A model generated the notes under the pieces. It searched no databases. It saw nothing but the letters and a program-made list of their open reading frames with translations, and was not told where the DNA came from. Position numbers and translations under genes: made by a program. 55,251 bases of DNA from Tritrichomonas foetus. Lineage: Eukaryota; Parabasalia; Tritrichomonadida; Tritrichomonadidae. Position 1 is the first letter of the stretch. Each line of letters begins with the position of its first letter. The stretch spans positions 1 through 55,251 of the forward strand of contig MLAK01000822.1 of NCBI GenBank assembly GCA_001839685.1, in the 5' to 3' direction. This document shows positions 46,219 to 55,137 of this stretch, one piece after another.

Positions 46219-47061
46219 ATGGATCGAACAGAAGAGTTTTTCCAAATCTTCTCCGAATATAATTCAATTGGATCAGCCGCTAAAGTTCTTCATAAATCCG
46301 ACCATAATTATTTCCATGAAGCCGCTCATACAATCGCCAATTTGCTTGATTCAATAAACCAAATGATAAAAGAAACATGCGATGCTTATGTTGACCAATA
46401 CGGCGCAATACTAGCAAGAAAATCCGACATGTCCGATAAAGAAAGGACCATTTTCGTCGAACAAACGACCTCTTCAATTTCTCATGCGGAAAAATTAATC
46501 AATCAGCTCGCTGAAAATATCAAGTCAGGAAAAATGGGACTGAAAGAAAATGAAATTGACCACGCAATAGGTGTATTCAAATGCTTGGATTTAAACTTGA
46601 ATTCTATCCGCCAAAGTTTTGCTCTAATGAGAGCCAAAAGGGAACAAATCAAAATGAAAATGAATTCAATAGGCTCAAATCCACCACCAATAAAAATCAC
46701 AAAAATGCCACCAAAAATGACATCAGAACCGAAAATTGAAGTCAATTATGAATACCAAAACAAACTTGAGCAAGAGCATGATACTGTTCTTCGAGAACTT
46801 CTCGAGTTTCATGACCAGATTTTACAAACTGAAAGGATATCTGAAGAAATTGCTGTTTTAACTCGTACATTTAATGAATTGATTATCGATCAAACGGAAA
46901 AAATACGCATCATTAAATCAGACGTTGAAAAAGCAACAGAAGACTATGAAACTGGTACAAAAGAAGTTAAAAAAGCAAGTGATTCATCAAAATATCAACA
47001 TTTGTGGATGTCTTGTGTAATTCTGTTTCTATCGTTTATGCTTCTCTTTAAGTATAGTTAA
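46219..47061 (+). CDS. Qa-SNARE, syntaxin-18-like
   Basis: A 280-residue tail-anchored SNARE. The N-terminal part (about 1-150) has helices typical of the regulatory Habc-like region. A proline-rich linker follows (about 154-168). The SNARE motif spans about 203-263, with the zero-layer glutamine Q235 in LIIDQTEKIR. A single C-terminal membrane anchor (about 272-287 in the family pattern; here roughly 271-278) ends in KYS. The sequence DQTEKIRIIKSDVEKATEDYETG fits syntaxin-18/Ufe1, which drives Golgi-to-ER fusion. Another syntaxin type cannot be excluded. The ATG at 46219 is used because the frame upstream begins only at a TTG. A strong hairpin follows the stop. Confidence 0.8.
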   Translation: MDRTEEFFQIFSEYNSIGSAAKVLHKSDHNYFHEAAHTIANLLDSINQMIKETCDAYVDQYGAILARKSDMSDKERTIFVEQTTSSISHAEKLINQLAENIKSGKMGLKENEIDHAIGVFKCLDLNLNSIRQSFALMRAKREQIKMKMNSIGSNPPPIKITKMPPKMTSEPKIEVNYEYQNKLEQEHDTVLRELLEFHDQILQTERISEEIAVLTRTFNELIIDQTEKIRIIKSDVEKATEDYETGTKEVKKASDSSKYQHLWMSCVILFLSFMLLFKYS

Positions 47062-47065
47062 ACTG

Positions 47066-47142
47066 TACCTCTGTATTACGGCCAACACCGAAATTCAAAT
47101 TCCCCTTTCTAATTGACCAAGGTGGGTCGTAATGCAGAGGTA
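47066..47142 (+). other. Large hairpin directly after the SNARE stop codon
   Basis: Arms tacctctgtattacg (47066-47080) and cgtaatgcagaggta (47128-47142) pair over 15 positions with one T-G mismatch, which is a U-G wobble in RNA. The 47-base loop contains caacacc and ggtgggt, which can extend the stem with bulges. It starts 4 bases after the stop. It could be a 3' UTR structure, a small RNA precursor or a tiny inverted-repeat element. Confidence 0.65.
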
Positions 47143-47656
47143 TATAACTAATTCGGAATTACTATGCATCGACCAGTAATTCATGTTATTTTTATTATAA
47201 GAGTTGTGATTTTTTTATTTTATTTTACTTACTTACTATTTAGAAATTGTATTTCAAACTTCTGAAATAGTTGATGTAAATAAAGATTATTATGTTATTA
47301 TATTCTTTCAAGAATGTTTTATTAGTTATAAATTCATGAAAAGATGAATATCATCTGATCAGAAAATGATTTTATGTTTTTTTTTTTCATTTATGAAGTA
47401 ATTTTCTGTTTGCTTTTGGAAAAAGAATCTTAGAGATTAGTAATTCTTTTTTGTTGGAAATCCTTGTCTGCTGTTTTTCCGAAGAATTCAGAGATGACAA
47501 TTTTATTCTTCATTTTATTTCACCATTTTTCATCAAAAGTCTCAAATGAAATTGAAAGAAAAAAATTTATATAGATTATTTTCTGAGTATTTTAATCGTT
47601 ATCGTATCGATTTCATTTGAAATAGCAATAGAAAGACATTGACAAAAAATCGAGAA
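47143..47656. other. Intergenic region
   Basis: AT-rich spacer upstream of the Vps39-like gene with poly-T stretches. No gene is seen. Confidence 0.5.
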
Positions 47657-50572
47657 ATGGCGCAGCATTTAAACAACCAGATATCCTATCACCAGATTTT
47701 CGATCTCCCTTCTTTGGGTAATCAAATTGTCGGAATTGTGCACACTGCGACCCAAATTTATGCAGTTACGAAAAAGCGCGAGTTAATATGTTACCCAAGG
47801 GAAATTTTTACAAACGGAAGCACCGAAGGAGAGAAAAAGTTTACTGATATTGTCGAAAACAATATTCAAAAGTTCGGTGTTGTCTTTTCAAATGGAAAAT
47901 ATCATCTTCTGATTCTTTCAAATAACGTTTTGTACCTCTCAACAGAAACAAGTAGAGGACCAACCAAGTTCAGGCCAGCCAATTTCGAAAATACAAACTC
48001 GTCCCCCCATGTCGTCAATTTCGTCACAATTAGCGGAAATGCTTTACTTGTTGCTTTAATGCAACAGTATATCATTGTCTATAAATATGATGATACGCAG
48101 TTTATTACTAAGGATTATATCGAATTCGATAATAAGAAGAATAAATTCACAGAAATGATCGGCTCACTTAACCATTTCCTTATTCATGATAAAAGCAAGT
48201 ATATTGTATATGATATGGATCTTATGGAAGTTGATGGAAAAACGTTGCCGAAAAACCTCAAATCATTTCATGGAGTTGACAGAACAAACGGCTTCATTGT
48301 TCTCACACAAGAAAACCAACTAATTAATATTGGCGAAAGAGTTATTGATAATGATCAAATGAGTTTTTCTGATGAACTCATTGCTTTTCATGTTCGACTT
48401 CCATACGCTTATGGAATCACTTCCAAGAAATTTATCATGCAAACAACTGTTGGAAAGATTGAGGAAACTCTTCCTTATAAAGGAAAATCAACAATCATTG
48501 ATGTCTTGGATGATTATAATGTAGTTTTAGCAAGTGGTTCAACTTTGAGTTTGATCAAGTATTACTTATGTCGAACTCCACCATATATTCCACACACAAT
48601 TAAGCTTCTGGCTAATTTGAGAGATCCAACACATCCCAAATATTTTGATGACTGGGAAAACATCATCAAATTAAGTAGGAGATTTGAAAGTATTGCATTT
48701 GATCAAACCAAAATCCTTTCAGAAATCTACTTGGATTATAGCGAACATTTAATCACTGCTCAAAACTTCCAGCGTGCATTTGAAATGTTCCAGCAATCTG
48801 GCAAGCATCCATTTATTGCTATCCACAACTTCAGAAACTTGCTTTATTCTTCTGAAGAAGAAGAAGGACCAAAATTCGATTTTCTGTCAACGGCTAACGA
48901 AGATTGCATCAAATATATCGCTTTATTGAAGGAAGCGCAAAAAGCTATTCAAGCTGCTATTGCTAAACGTAATGCAAATGAACCTTTCGATGATGAACTT
49001 GAAGAAGTTGTAAAATGTCGAGTAAATTGTATTATTCATTCTGGGCAAAAGATTAGTCATCCAACCAAAGCCAAAGCCAAAGAAAAATTAAATGATTTAT
49101 TACAATGGGCAGAAAAAAGTTTGGATGAAGCAAATGAAACTTCACATAACTTATCTAACATGCTTTTCTCTTTGAAACCAGCCAAAATCATCTGGCGTGA
49201 AGATGGTGTCTACGAACTCCAAAAGTATTTAATTGATGCTTCTAAAAACGAAAAGCAGCCAACTACTTTAAAGGTATATAATACGATTTTAATTGAATGT
49301 TTCGCAATCAAAATCCCAGGTAAATTGGAAGCTTTCATTCAAGCACAAAATCCACTTTTCTTCGACATTGCTGCAGCTTTCCTAAAGTATAGTGCGCCTG
49401 AATCACATAGATTACTTTGTCGCCTTCATAACCGAGATGATGAAGCACTTGGTCCACTGCTTGAAGCTGAACCTGTTGTTTGGGAAGGTGTTATTGCCTA
49501 TATTAAAGAATCTAACAATTTCATTGAAATTGGAAAGAGATACTTTTCACACGTTTACAAAATGCTTGGGGATAAATACAAGAACTTGTCTGTAGAACTT
49601 TTCTTTTCAAAGACATTTGCCGATCCTAAATTGGATAAAGGTAAAAAGGCTACAATGGTTGCTGATGTCATTTCCATCATTAAAGAACACTTCCCTGGTG
49701 ATGGTACAAAACAATCAGAACAGAAATGTAACCAATTAATTGTGAAATTCCTTTTGTATGTTATTTACCAATGTCAAGTGAAGATTGAATCAGTTCATTG
49801 GAGCCTGATTACCACTTATCTTTCATTGATTGGTTCAATGTTGAAGGATGTTGACACCAATCCACCAAAAGCAAGGCCTTATATTCGAGTCTCTAATGAA
49901 AAAGAACCAATGAAAACTTTCAGGTCTGGCCTTATTAATATCCTCAATTGGAGTGAACTATATCGTACACAAGAAGTTTTGGATGCAATCATGGACACAA
50001 GTGAAAGATTAATTGAAGAAAGAGTTACAGTGCTTAAAAAAGCAATGCCACCAAAAACACAAGATGCAATTGATCTTTTATCAGTGCCAAACTTTCCAAT
50101 TGATGTGGCACTTGATTTCTGTCAAGATGTTTATCCAAATATCGATAGCACTGTTTATGATAAGCTTCTTCAAAACTATCAACAAAGAAAACGATCACCA
50201 AAAGGAGATGCAGATGCAGAAAAGTGTATCAAGAGACTTCTCAACGAACATGCAGATAAAATGCAACTAAGAGATGTTGTTTCCCAGATCCCACCGATGC
50301 TGAAGATTAATGATATGAGTGAATTCCTTAAAATCTCAACATCAAAGAGTATCAATCAACTCAGAGCTTTGAGATTGAAGAATTCTTTACTCGAGAAAAC
50401 TATTCAAATGAAAAGAGAACAACTTCAACAACTCAAAACTGGAAAAGTCATCGTTACAGATGGCTTGAAATGTGTCATCTGCGGCAAAAGGATTGGTGAC
50501 TCAGTCTTTGTTGCGCTTGGTGATAATACTGTCTCGCACATAGCGTGCCGACTTCAATCGGAATCCGTTTAA
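47657..50572 (+). CDS. Vps39/Vam6-like HOPS/CORVET tethering subunit
   Basis: A 971-residue cytosolic protein. It starts with a beta-propeller-like CNH region (about 1-300, opening IFDLPSLGNQIVGIVHT). A long alpha-solenoid with a clathrin-heavy-chain-repeat look covers about 330-850. It ends in a zinc-binding segment CVICGKRIGDSVFVALGDN ending H961...C964, with C939 and C942. That ending (CxxC then K.IG...F, and HxxC) is typical of Vps39/Vam6 and TGFBRAP1/Vps3. These proteins bind Rab GTPases and tether membranes before SNARE-driven fusion at endosomes or lysosomes, which fits the neighbouring SNARE gene. Which of the two paralogues it is remains open. The start is set at the first ATG (47657); the frame upstream opens at a TTG. 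Confidence 0.72.
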   Translation: MAQHLNNQISYHQIFDLPSLGNQIVGIVHTATQIYAVTKKRELICYPREIFTNGSTEGEKKFTDIVENNIQKFGVVFSNGKYHLLILSNNVLYLSTETSRGPTKFRPANFENTNSSPHVVNFVTISGNALLVALMQQYIIVYKYDDTQFITKDYIEFDNKKNKFTEMIGSLNHFLIHDKSKYIVYDMDLMEVDGKTLPKNLKSFHGVDRTNGFIVLTQENQLINIGERVIDNDQMSFSDELIAFHVRLPYAYGITSKKFIMQTTVGKIEETLPYKGKSTIIDVLDDYNVVLASGSTLSLIKYYLCRTPPYIPHTIKLLANLRDPTHPKYFDDWENIIKLSRRFESIAFDQTKILSEIYLDYSEHLITAQNFQRAFEMFQQSGKHPFIAIHNFRNLLYSSEEEEGPKFDFLSTANEDCIKYIALLKEAQKAIQAAIAKRNANEPFDDELEEVVKCRVNCIIHSGQKISHPTKAKAKEKLNDLLQWAEKSLDEANETSHNLSNMLFSLKPAKIIWREDGVYELQKYLIDASKNEKQPTTLKVYNTILIECFAIKIPGKLEAFIQAQNPLFFDIAAAFLKYSAPESHRLLCRLHNRDDEALGPLLEAEPVVWEGVIAYIKESNNFIEIGKRYFSHVYKMLGDKYKNLSVELFFSKTFADPKLDKGKKATMVADVISIIKEHFPGDGTKQSEQKCNQLIVKFLLYVIYQCQVKIESVHWSLITTYLSLIGSMLKDVDTNPPKARPYIRVSNEKEPMKTFRSGLINILNWSELYRTQEVLDAIMDTSERLIEERVTVLKKAMPPKTQDAIDLLSVPNFPIDVALDFCQDVYPNIDSTVYDKLLQNYQQRKRSPKGDADAEKCIKRLLNEHADKMQLRDVVSQIPPMLKINDMSEFLKISTSKSINQLRALRLKNSLLEKTIQMKREQLQQLKTGKVIVTDGLKCVICGKRIGDSVFVALGDNTVSHIACRLQSESV

Positions 50573-50990
50573 TTGTCTTTAAGTAAAATATTTTTTGAGC
50601 CATACTTTTTATTCTTTATTTGTTTTCTTTCATCTTTCTTTTGTTGAAAAAGAATTAAAAATATACTAATGATAGTAAATATTTGAACTTACAGGATGTT
50701 GATATAAAATATTTGTATATAAAAAAATTGTGATATATAACACCTGGAAAATGAGGAAACTAATAAATGTTATATATTTGTTAAACTTTTTAATGAACTG
50801 GATGTTCTAACTGAAATGATATAATTTCCAATGATTTCCTGCTCCAAAAAAATGTTTATGTCACTAATAAAAGGCTAAATAAAGACATGAATTAATTCAA
50901 TGTACAAAATAGTTAATATAATGTCTTATAGATTAAAAAAAAAAAAATATAATAGAAAATTGTGAAAAATAAAATAAATTTATAGAGAGA
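50573..50990. other. Convergent intergenic region
   Basis: AT-rich spacer with several TATA-like strings and a short A run near 50935-50947. No gene is seen. Confidence 0.5.
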
Positions 50991-51314
50991 TTACATGAAG
51001 TCGTCATAAAGATCAGTCATTCCATCAGAGTCGTTTCCTTCGAAATCATCCTCAACGCCTTGGCGAAGGTGATAATTAATATTGCCGGTTTTTTCCTCTT
51101 TCTTACGAGTGTCAGCCATACGTTTGACGTGGTTTCCAATTTCGTCGATTTTATCTGCTGGAAGTGATTCGCATAATGAATCAATTAAATCTTGAACGAA
51201 TTGTTTGTAATGAATATGATCGTTGAATTTTTGGCAGTGCTCACCGAGTGTATCAGCGAAATCTTCGTATTCAGCGCGGTTCTTTGGAACCATTGTCATC
51301 AATTTTGTTTCCAT
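50991..51314 (-). CDS. Short eIF3j-like translation factor
   Basis: A 107-residue protein resembling the C-terminal half of eIF3 subunit j, which sits in the ribosomal decoding centre and helps recruit eIF3 and regulate mRNA entry. The matching parts are the helical segment RAEYEDFADTLGEH...YKQFVQDLIDSLCESLPADKI and the acidic end finishing YDDFM, where animal eIF3j ends in a nearly identical EDFM. Typical family members are about 250 residues, so the acidic N-terminal half is absent. The minus-strand ATG at 51314 is the first of three close Met codons and has no in-frame upstream extension. An unrecognised upstream exon is possible but no intron motif is visible. Confidence 0.65.
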   Translation of the reverse strand: METKLMTMVPKNRAEYEDFADTLGEHCQKFNDHIHYKQFVQDLIDSLCESLPADKIDEIGNHVKRMADTRKKEEKTGNINYHLRQGVEDDFEGNDSDGMTDLYDDFM

Positions 51315-51925
51315 TTTCAGAAATAAACCAAACGAAGCAAGTCAAAAAAAGACTTTTATGTTTGTGAAAGTTTGCCAAGGATCATTGCAATAATATTTTT
51401 GTTGATGCATTTATTCTATTTCAACTGCATAAAAATCGTCTTTTTAGAGACTTTGAGAACCTTTGGATGAGTTGCAACACTTTTAAAAGTGAAGTGAAAA
51501 ATTTATCGAGAATGTCATTCCAAAACATCGAGCTATACCCTTATGAATCAATCTGACACATCTGAGCACTTTTTCTGTAATAGTGTTTTTTACTTTTCAT
51601 TGAGTGAAAAATGTTTAATCGAATCGCCCATGTGTTTCAGGAAATATATGTTGTATGAAAGTGAGACTTCTTATTCGTGAACATTTAAGGTCAAATGAAA
51701 AGTCAAATTACTGAAAAGTATTCATTTACACTTCATCATTTCACATCGCATAGAATGCATTTGGTTGAAGATTCACATTTATTACAAGTGAATATTACAT
51801 CTTTACAGACTAATTATATATCACAAAACAAACTGAGGCTGCGTCTTTCTCTCATTAACTTACACAACATTGTGTCACTTCAGAAAGTTAGGGCTGGATT
51901 ATGAGTTTTGTTCTTTGACACTTAA

Positions 51926-51994
51926 TGTGATGTGACTATCGGGCACCTCCTCCAAGTTGAAGTGGCCCAAAGAACCAGCAAAGTTCACATCACA
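51926..51994. ncRNA. Candidate structured RNA (nested stems)
   Basis: Outer stem tgtgatgtga (51926-51935) pairs perfectly with tcacatcaca (51985-51994). Inside it, gggcac (51941-51946) pairs with gtggccc (51962-51968) with one bulge. A further tgact...agtca pair lies near 52086-52109. Two nested stems in a locally GC-richer spacer suggest a structured transcript, but no known RNA family is recognised and the strand is unknown. Confidence 0.3.
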
Positions 51995-52280
51995 CTTACC
52001 TACTAGATTTTTTCCACTTTTGGCCTTTATTTGACCTTTCACTTCACAATTGCCAAACTCATAGGAAACTGAAGATCTACCAGAGTTGACTTCTTTCTGC
52101 GTGGAGTCACTTGATTGTTGGCACTTTGTGTGCTATAAAATTTCCATTTTGGGTATTCAATTATTGAATTGTTTACAACAGTAATTGAAATTCTCAAATA
52201 CGATTCTATTCAATTAAAAAATTGGCCATCTTTCACTGTATTCGCCTTAGTGCTGTTCTCCTTTTTTTTTCCGAACCTCG

Positions 52281-52290
52281 AAACTTTTTC
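52281..52290 (+). promoter_or_regulatory. AAACTTTTTC promoter-like motif upstream of the Rad23-like gene
   Basis: aaactttttc lies 14 bases before the ATG, within the same gaaactttttca string found before 14550. It is followed by tcatat, which fits the trichomonad initiator consensus TCAYW. The role is inferred. Confidence 0.45.
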
Positions 52291-52304
52291 ATATCAAATT
52301 TCAT

Positions 52305-53039
52305 ATGAAAATTAACATTCGACTTCTAACTGGAAAACATTTTGAATTCGACGTAAATGAAAGCGACACAATTGATGATTTGATAACGAAAGCTTCACCT
52401 AGTATTCCTATAAATTCAGAAAACATAATTTTTATTTATGAAACAAAAATTTTGGAAAATTCGCAAAAAATAGATGAATTAGAATTAAATCCAAAATCGT
52501 TTCTTATTGTAGCAAACAAAGAATGGTTAAAAGAAGAAAAAGTTAAATCACAATTATGTCAAGTAATTAAATCAAAACCAGTCATCAATATTCATAAAGA
52601 CAGAAATGGACACATTGTTCCATGGAATGTTGATGCTTTAGTTAATTTTATTGTTAATTTATCATATACACCAGAACATGCGCTGGCTGCCCTTGAGTAT
52701 ACAATATATGACTTGCATAAGGCTATCTCACTTCTTTCCACTGGGAAAGCAATTGGAATTGATGGACAGGAACATTCTGTAACTGTCGATCTTGATCCGA
52801 ATTATGACAATAAAAGCAAATACGTTACGTATGAAGAAAATGAAGAGCCGACAGTACCAATAAGACGAACAGAAGAAGAAAAGAAACTTGCTGAAACAAT
52901 GAAAGGTTTCACTGAAGAAGAAAAGCAGGCAGTTATCAGGCTCAGCTTCGGAAGAGACAAATCTATTGTTGTTCAGGTTTTCATGGCATGTGACAAAGAT
53001 GAAGCACTCACGGAAAGTTGTTTAAATACTATGAATTAA
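52305..53039 (+). CDS. RAD23: Rad23-like UBL-UBA ubiquitin shuttle protein
   Basis: A 244-residue protein that probably carries ubiquitinated clients to the proteasome. Residues 1-73 are a ubiquitin-like fold (MKINIRLLTGKHFEFDV start, typical beta-grasp pattern). A first UBA-like helical unit lies at about 108-147 (VNLSYTPEHALAALEY). The C-terminal UBA at about 202-243 (FTEEEKQAVIRLSFG then ACDKDEALTESCL) closely follows the second UBA of Rad23, including the ACDKNE-type motif. The XPC-binding domain between the UBAs of larger Rad23 proteins is not evident, so the protein is a compact form. DNA-repair partnership is therefore uncertain. The ATG at 52305 directly starts the UBL fold. The stop is TAAA. 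Confidence 0.75.
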   Translation: MKINIRLLTGKHFEFDVNESDTIDDLITKASPSIPINSENIIFIYETKILENSQKIDELELNPKSFLIVANKEWLKEEKVKSQLCQVIKSKPVINIHKDRNGHIVPWNVDALVNFIVNLSYTPEHALAALEYTIYDLHKAISLLSTGKAIGIDGQEHSVTVDLDPNYDNKSKYVTYEENEEPTVPIRRTEEEKKLAETMKGFTEEEKQAVIRLSFGRDKSIVVQVFMACDKDEALTESCLNTMN

Positions 53040-53080
53040 ATGTATATTATCGGAAAATATAATTTTCTCTGATTATCTTC

Positions 53081-53121
<41 letters not shown>

Positions 53122-53547
53122 TTTTTGTTTTGTTTAATTTGGTTGATATCAAGGTAGAGACAAATAGCTAGAGTTAATGAAACCAGATAGAATTGCCCAG
53201 CTATGAATGCTTGAATACCTTGTCTGTTAGCATAAAACATACTTTTTTATGTAAACCGTTTTCTACCGCAATGATGATTGCCAAAATTATTATCATCAAA
53301 AGTATCATTAATATTATAAGATGATGCTCTATATGAGATTAAAAAAATACAGTATAAATTTATTGATTGATTGATTGATTCTCCAATTAATTTGTAAACT
53401 CTGATAATTAAAATAGTTTCAAGGACGATAACAAAAGCATTTTGGTGGCAAAATAGTTTACTTTGAAAAAATGAAGTAAATTGTATTATCATGATAAAAG
53501 TATGACCAATATATTGGGAAATAATGAAATAAAGCTATATGGGGAAA

Positions 53548-53571
53548 AAATCTAGCTGTGCGGCTAGATTT
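53548..53571. other. Perfect 9-bp hairpin upstream of the glucokinase gene
   Basis: aaatctagc and gctagattt pair perfectly around a six-base loop tgtgcg. It lies 250 bases upstream of the glucokinase ATG and far from the preceding gene. Function unknown. Confidence 0.5.
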
Positions 53572-53790
53572 GGAAATGATTATCCGAGATTGAGGAAGAT
53601 TTTTGGTCAAACATATGGTTAATAATTACGGATGACAGTGTGAATTCTTGAAATCATTAATAATAAAGGATGCTTTACTGTTCCGCAGATCACTATCTTC
53701 AGTTCACCACACAATGAGTATCCCAATTATAGCTATTTATCTTCAGAAAAAGTGAATTTGCATTTTTTCAAATAAAACAAAATTCACCTG

Positions 53791-53800
53791 TCACTTTTTA
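53791..53800 (+). promoter_or_regulatory. Promoter-like TCACTTTTTA upstream of the glucokinase gene
   Basis: tcacttttta ends 20 bases before the glucokinase ATG and is followed by aatcatt, which also fits the TCAYW initiator consensus. The role is inferred. Confidence 0.45.
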
Positions 53801-53820
53801 ATAAATCATTATCTCTCAAA

Positions 53821-55002
53821 ATGTCTTTTTCTTTTAATTCTCCATCTCGCTCCGCATCATTCAGCGATACCGAAGTTGCAGCAATTCAAGGGTGGGACAT
53901 GGATGATCGTCGTAATTTGTGTTTAACGATTTGGGTCGATTCCCAAAATATGCAGATCGCAATGTGCCCAGTCCGAATCGCCAAGAAGGCTATTTACATG
54001 CAGCCTATCCCTGTCACCAAGTGTACAGAAGTTCAGGAGAACTTTGAAGGCCTCAGATCGGCATTTGCCAAATACAAGTGCACTGTGGTCTTCGCTACCA
54101 TGAGCTTTGCCGGACCAGTTTCCCAGGACCACGTCGTCGTCACAAATTGGCAGTGCGAGGCCCGCGAGCGCGTTATTCATTTCACACAATTACCATTCGA
54201 TATTTTCCCACTCGATCGTCGACGCTTCATGAACGATCTTGAAGCAGCTTCTTACGGAATTATTGCCAGGTTTTTAAGTGGGTCTCTCCAGTCAATTTTC
54301 GATCCTGTGTGGGAAAACGAAACGACCAAAGAACCCCTCAATTTAACCGGTTCTTCCCTCGTACTTTCTATCGGTTCCGGTTTTGGAACTTCCTTCATTT
54401 GCCGAGAAGATTCCTGCGATCACAACTGCGTCGTCTCGTCAGAAGCTGGACACGGCCAAGCCGTCCTTTGTAGCGAAAGCGATCCGAATTATCAAGATGA
54501 AGTCGATTTCATTCAATTCGTCAGTCAGAAATTACACGGAGGCTCCCACCAGCCGGAGTGGGAAGACCTCTGCGCTTGCCGAGGGCTCGAGTTGGCCTTC
54601 CAGTTCCTCAAGAAAAAGAAGAGACAGGTCGAACTCGAAATATGTCCAAATTACGACCAAATTAGACAACTTGCCCTCAGTGGGGAAGACTCAGACGCGC
54701 TTACGGCTTTTCGAATTCACTACAGATTCGTCCTTCGGGCAGCTCAGACGCTCGCTCTTGGAATTCAATGCCAGCGCATTTTCCTCATCTCGAAGAGGCA
54801 GGTGAAAAACACTCAAGTGATAAAAATGATATCTGATGACCTCAGAAAATCATTTGAAGATCACCCTCGTGCAGAGTGGTTCAAGAGAATCGCGGTCTAC
54901 ATGCAAAAGGCGGAGTCGACTTTCTCCCTCTCCGGCGGACTCTTCCTTTCACGAGTTCTCGCTGTTGCCCACCAGCGCCAATCTCACCTTGCAACCTCGT
55001 AA
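53821..55002 (+). CDS. Glucokinase-like protein (bacterial-type), divergent ATP loops
   Basis: A 393-residue cytosolic protein of the bacterial-type glucokinase family, which phosphorylates glucose at the start of glycolysis. SFAGPV (95-100) followed by VVVTNW, the sugar-site MND with D139 as candidate catalytic base, GSGFGTS in place of GxGTGLG, and SEAGHG (the EGGH motif) support the family. Two glycine-rich phosphate motifs are not conserved: the N-terminal DIGGT region reads VDSQN, and the later AGGI region reads ISKRQ. The enzyme may use altered nucleotide contacts, prefer another substrate, or be non-catalytic. Codons are clearly more GC-rich than in neighbouring genes, which usually marks high expression. 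A 16-bp minisatellite follows about 135 bases after the stop. The ATG at 53821 sits next to a promoter-like motif. Confidence 0.75.
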   Translation: MSFSFNSPSRSASFSDTEVAAIQGWDMDDRRNLCLTIWVDSQNMQIAMCPVRIAKKAIYMQPIPVTKCTEVQENFEGLRSAFAKYKCTVVFATMSFAGPVSQDHVVVTNWQCEARERVIHFTQLPFDIFPLDRRRFMNDLEAASYGIIARFLSGSLQSIFDPVWENETTKEPLNLTGSSLVLSIGSGFGTSFICREDSCDHNCVVSSEAGHGQAVLCSESDPNYQDEVDFIQFVSQKLHGGSHQPEWEDLCACRGLELAFQFLKKKKRQVELEICPNYDQIRQLALSGEDSDALTAFRIHYRFVLRAAQTLALGIQCQRIFLISKRQVKNTQVIKMISDDLRKSFEDHPRAEWFKRIAVYMQKAESTFSLSGGLFLSRVLAVAHQRQSHLATS

Positions 55003-55137
55003 CAAGTGTGCTATTGTAATTCCCATTATTTTATAAAAGAGAAATCACTTTAAACTCTTGTGGTTTTTTTGTTTTTGTGATTTTGTTTGTGTCTCATTTG
55101 TTCGATTCCATTTGTTTTTTCAATGTAGAGATAAAAG

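Larger units (their letters stand above)
51315..52304. other. Long divergent intergenic region, locally GC-richer
   Basis: About 1 kb between the eIF3j-like and Rad23-like genes. The part 51900-52130 is less AT-rich than other spacers and holds nested inverted repeats, so a non-coding RNA gene is possible. A 69-codon frame at 51695-51904 has no family resemblance. Confidence 0.5.
53040..53820. other. Intergenic region with T38 tract
   Basis: Starts with a run of 38 T at 53083-53120 and has a (TGAT)n tract near 53361-53379. A separate perfect hairpin is described at 53548-53571. No gene is supported; an 81-codon minus-strand frame is low complexity. Confidence 0.6.

Noticed and set aside
51695..51904. 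69-codon plus-strand frame
   Set aside because: No domain and no promoter-like motif; it lies in a spacer with RNA-like inverted repeats.
55096..55115. tgttcgattcca resembling a tRNA B box
   Set aside because: No matching A box or cloverleaf arms; no tRNA gene was found anywhere in the window.
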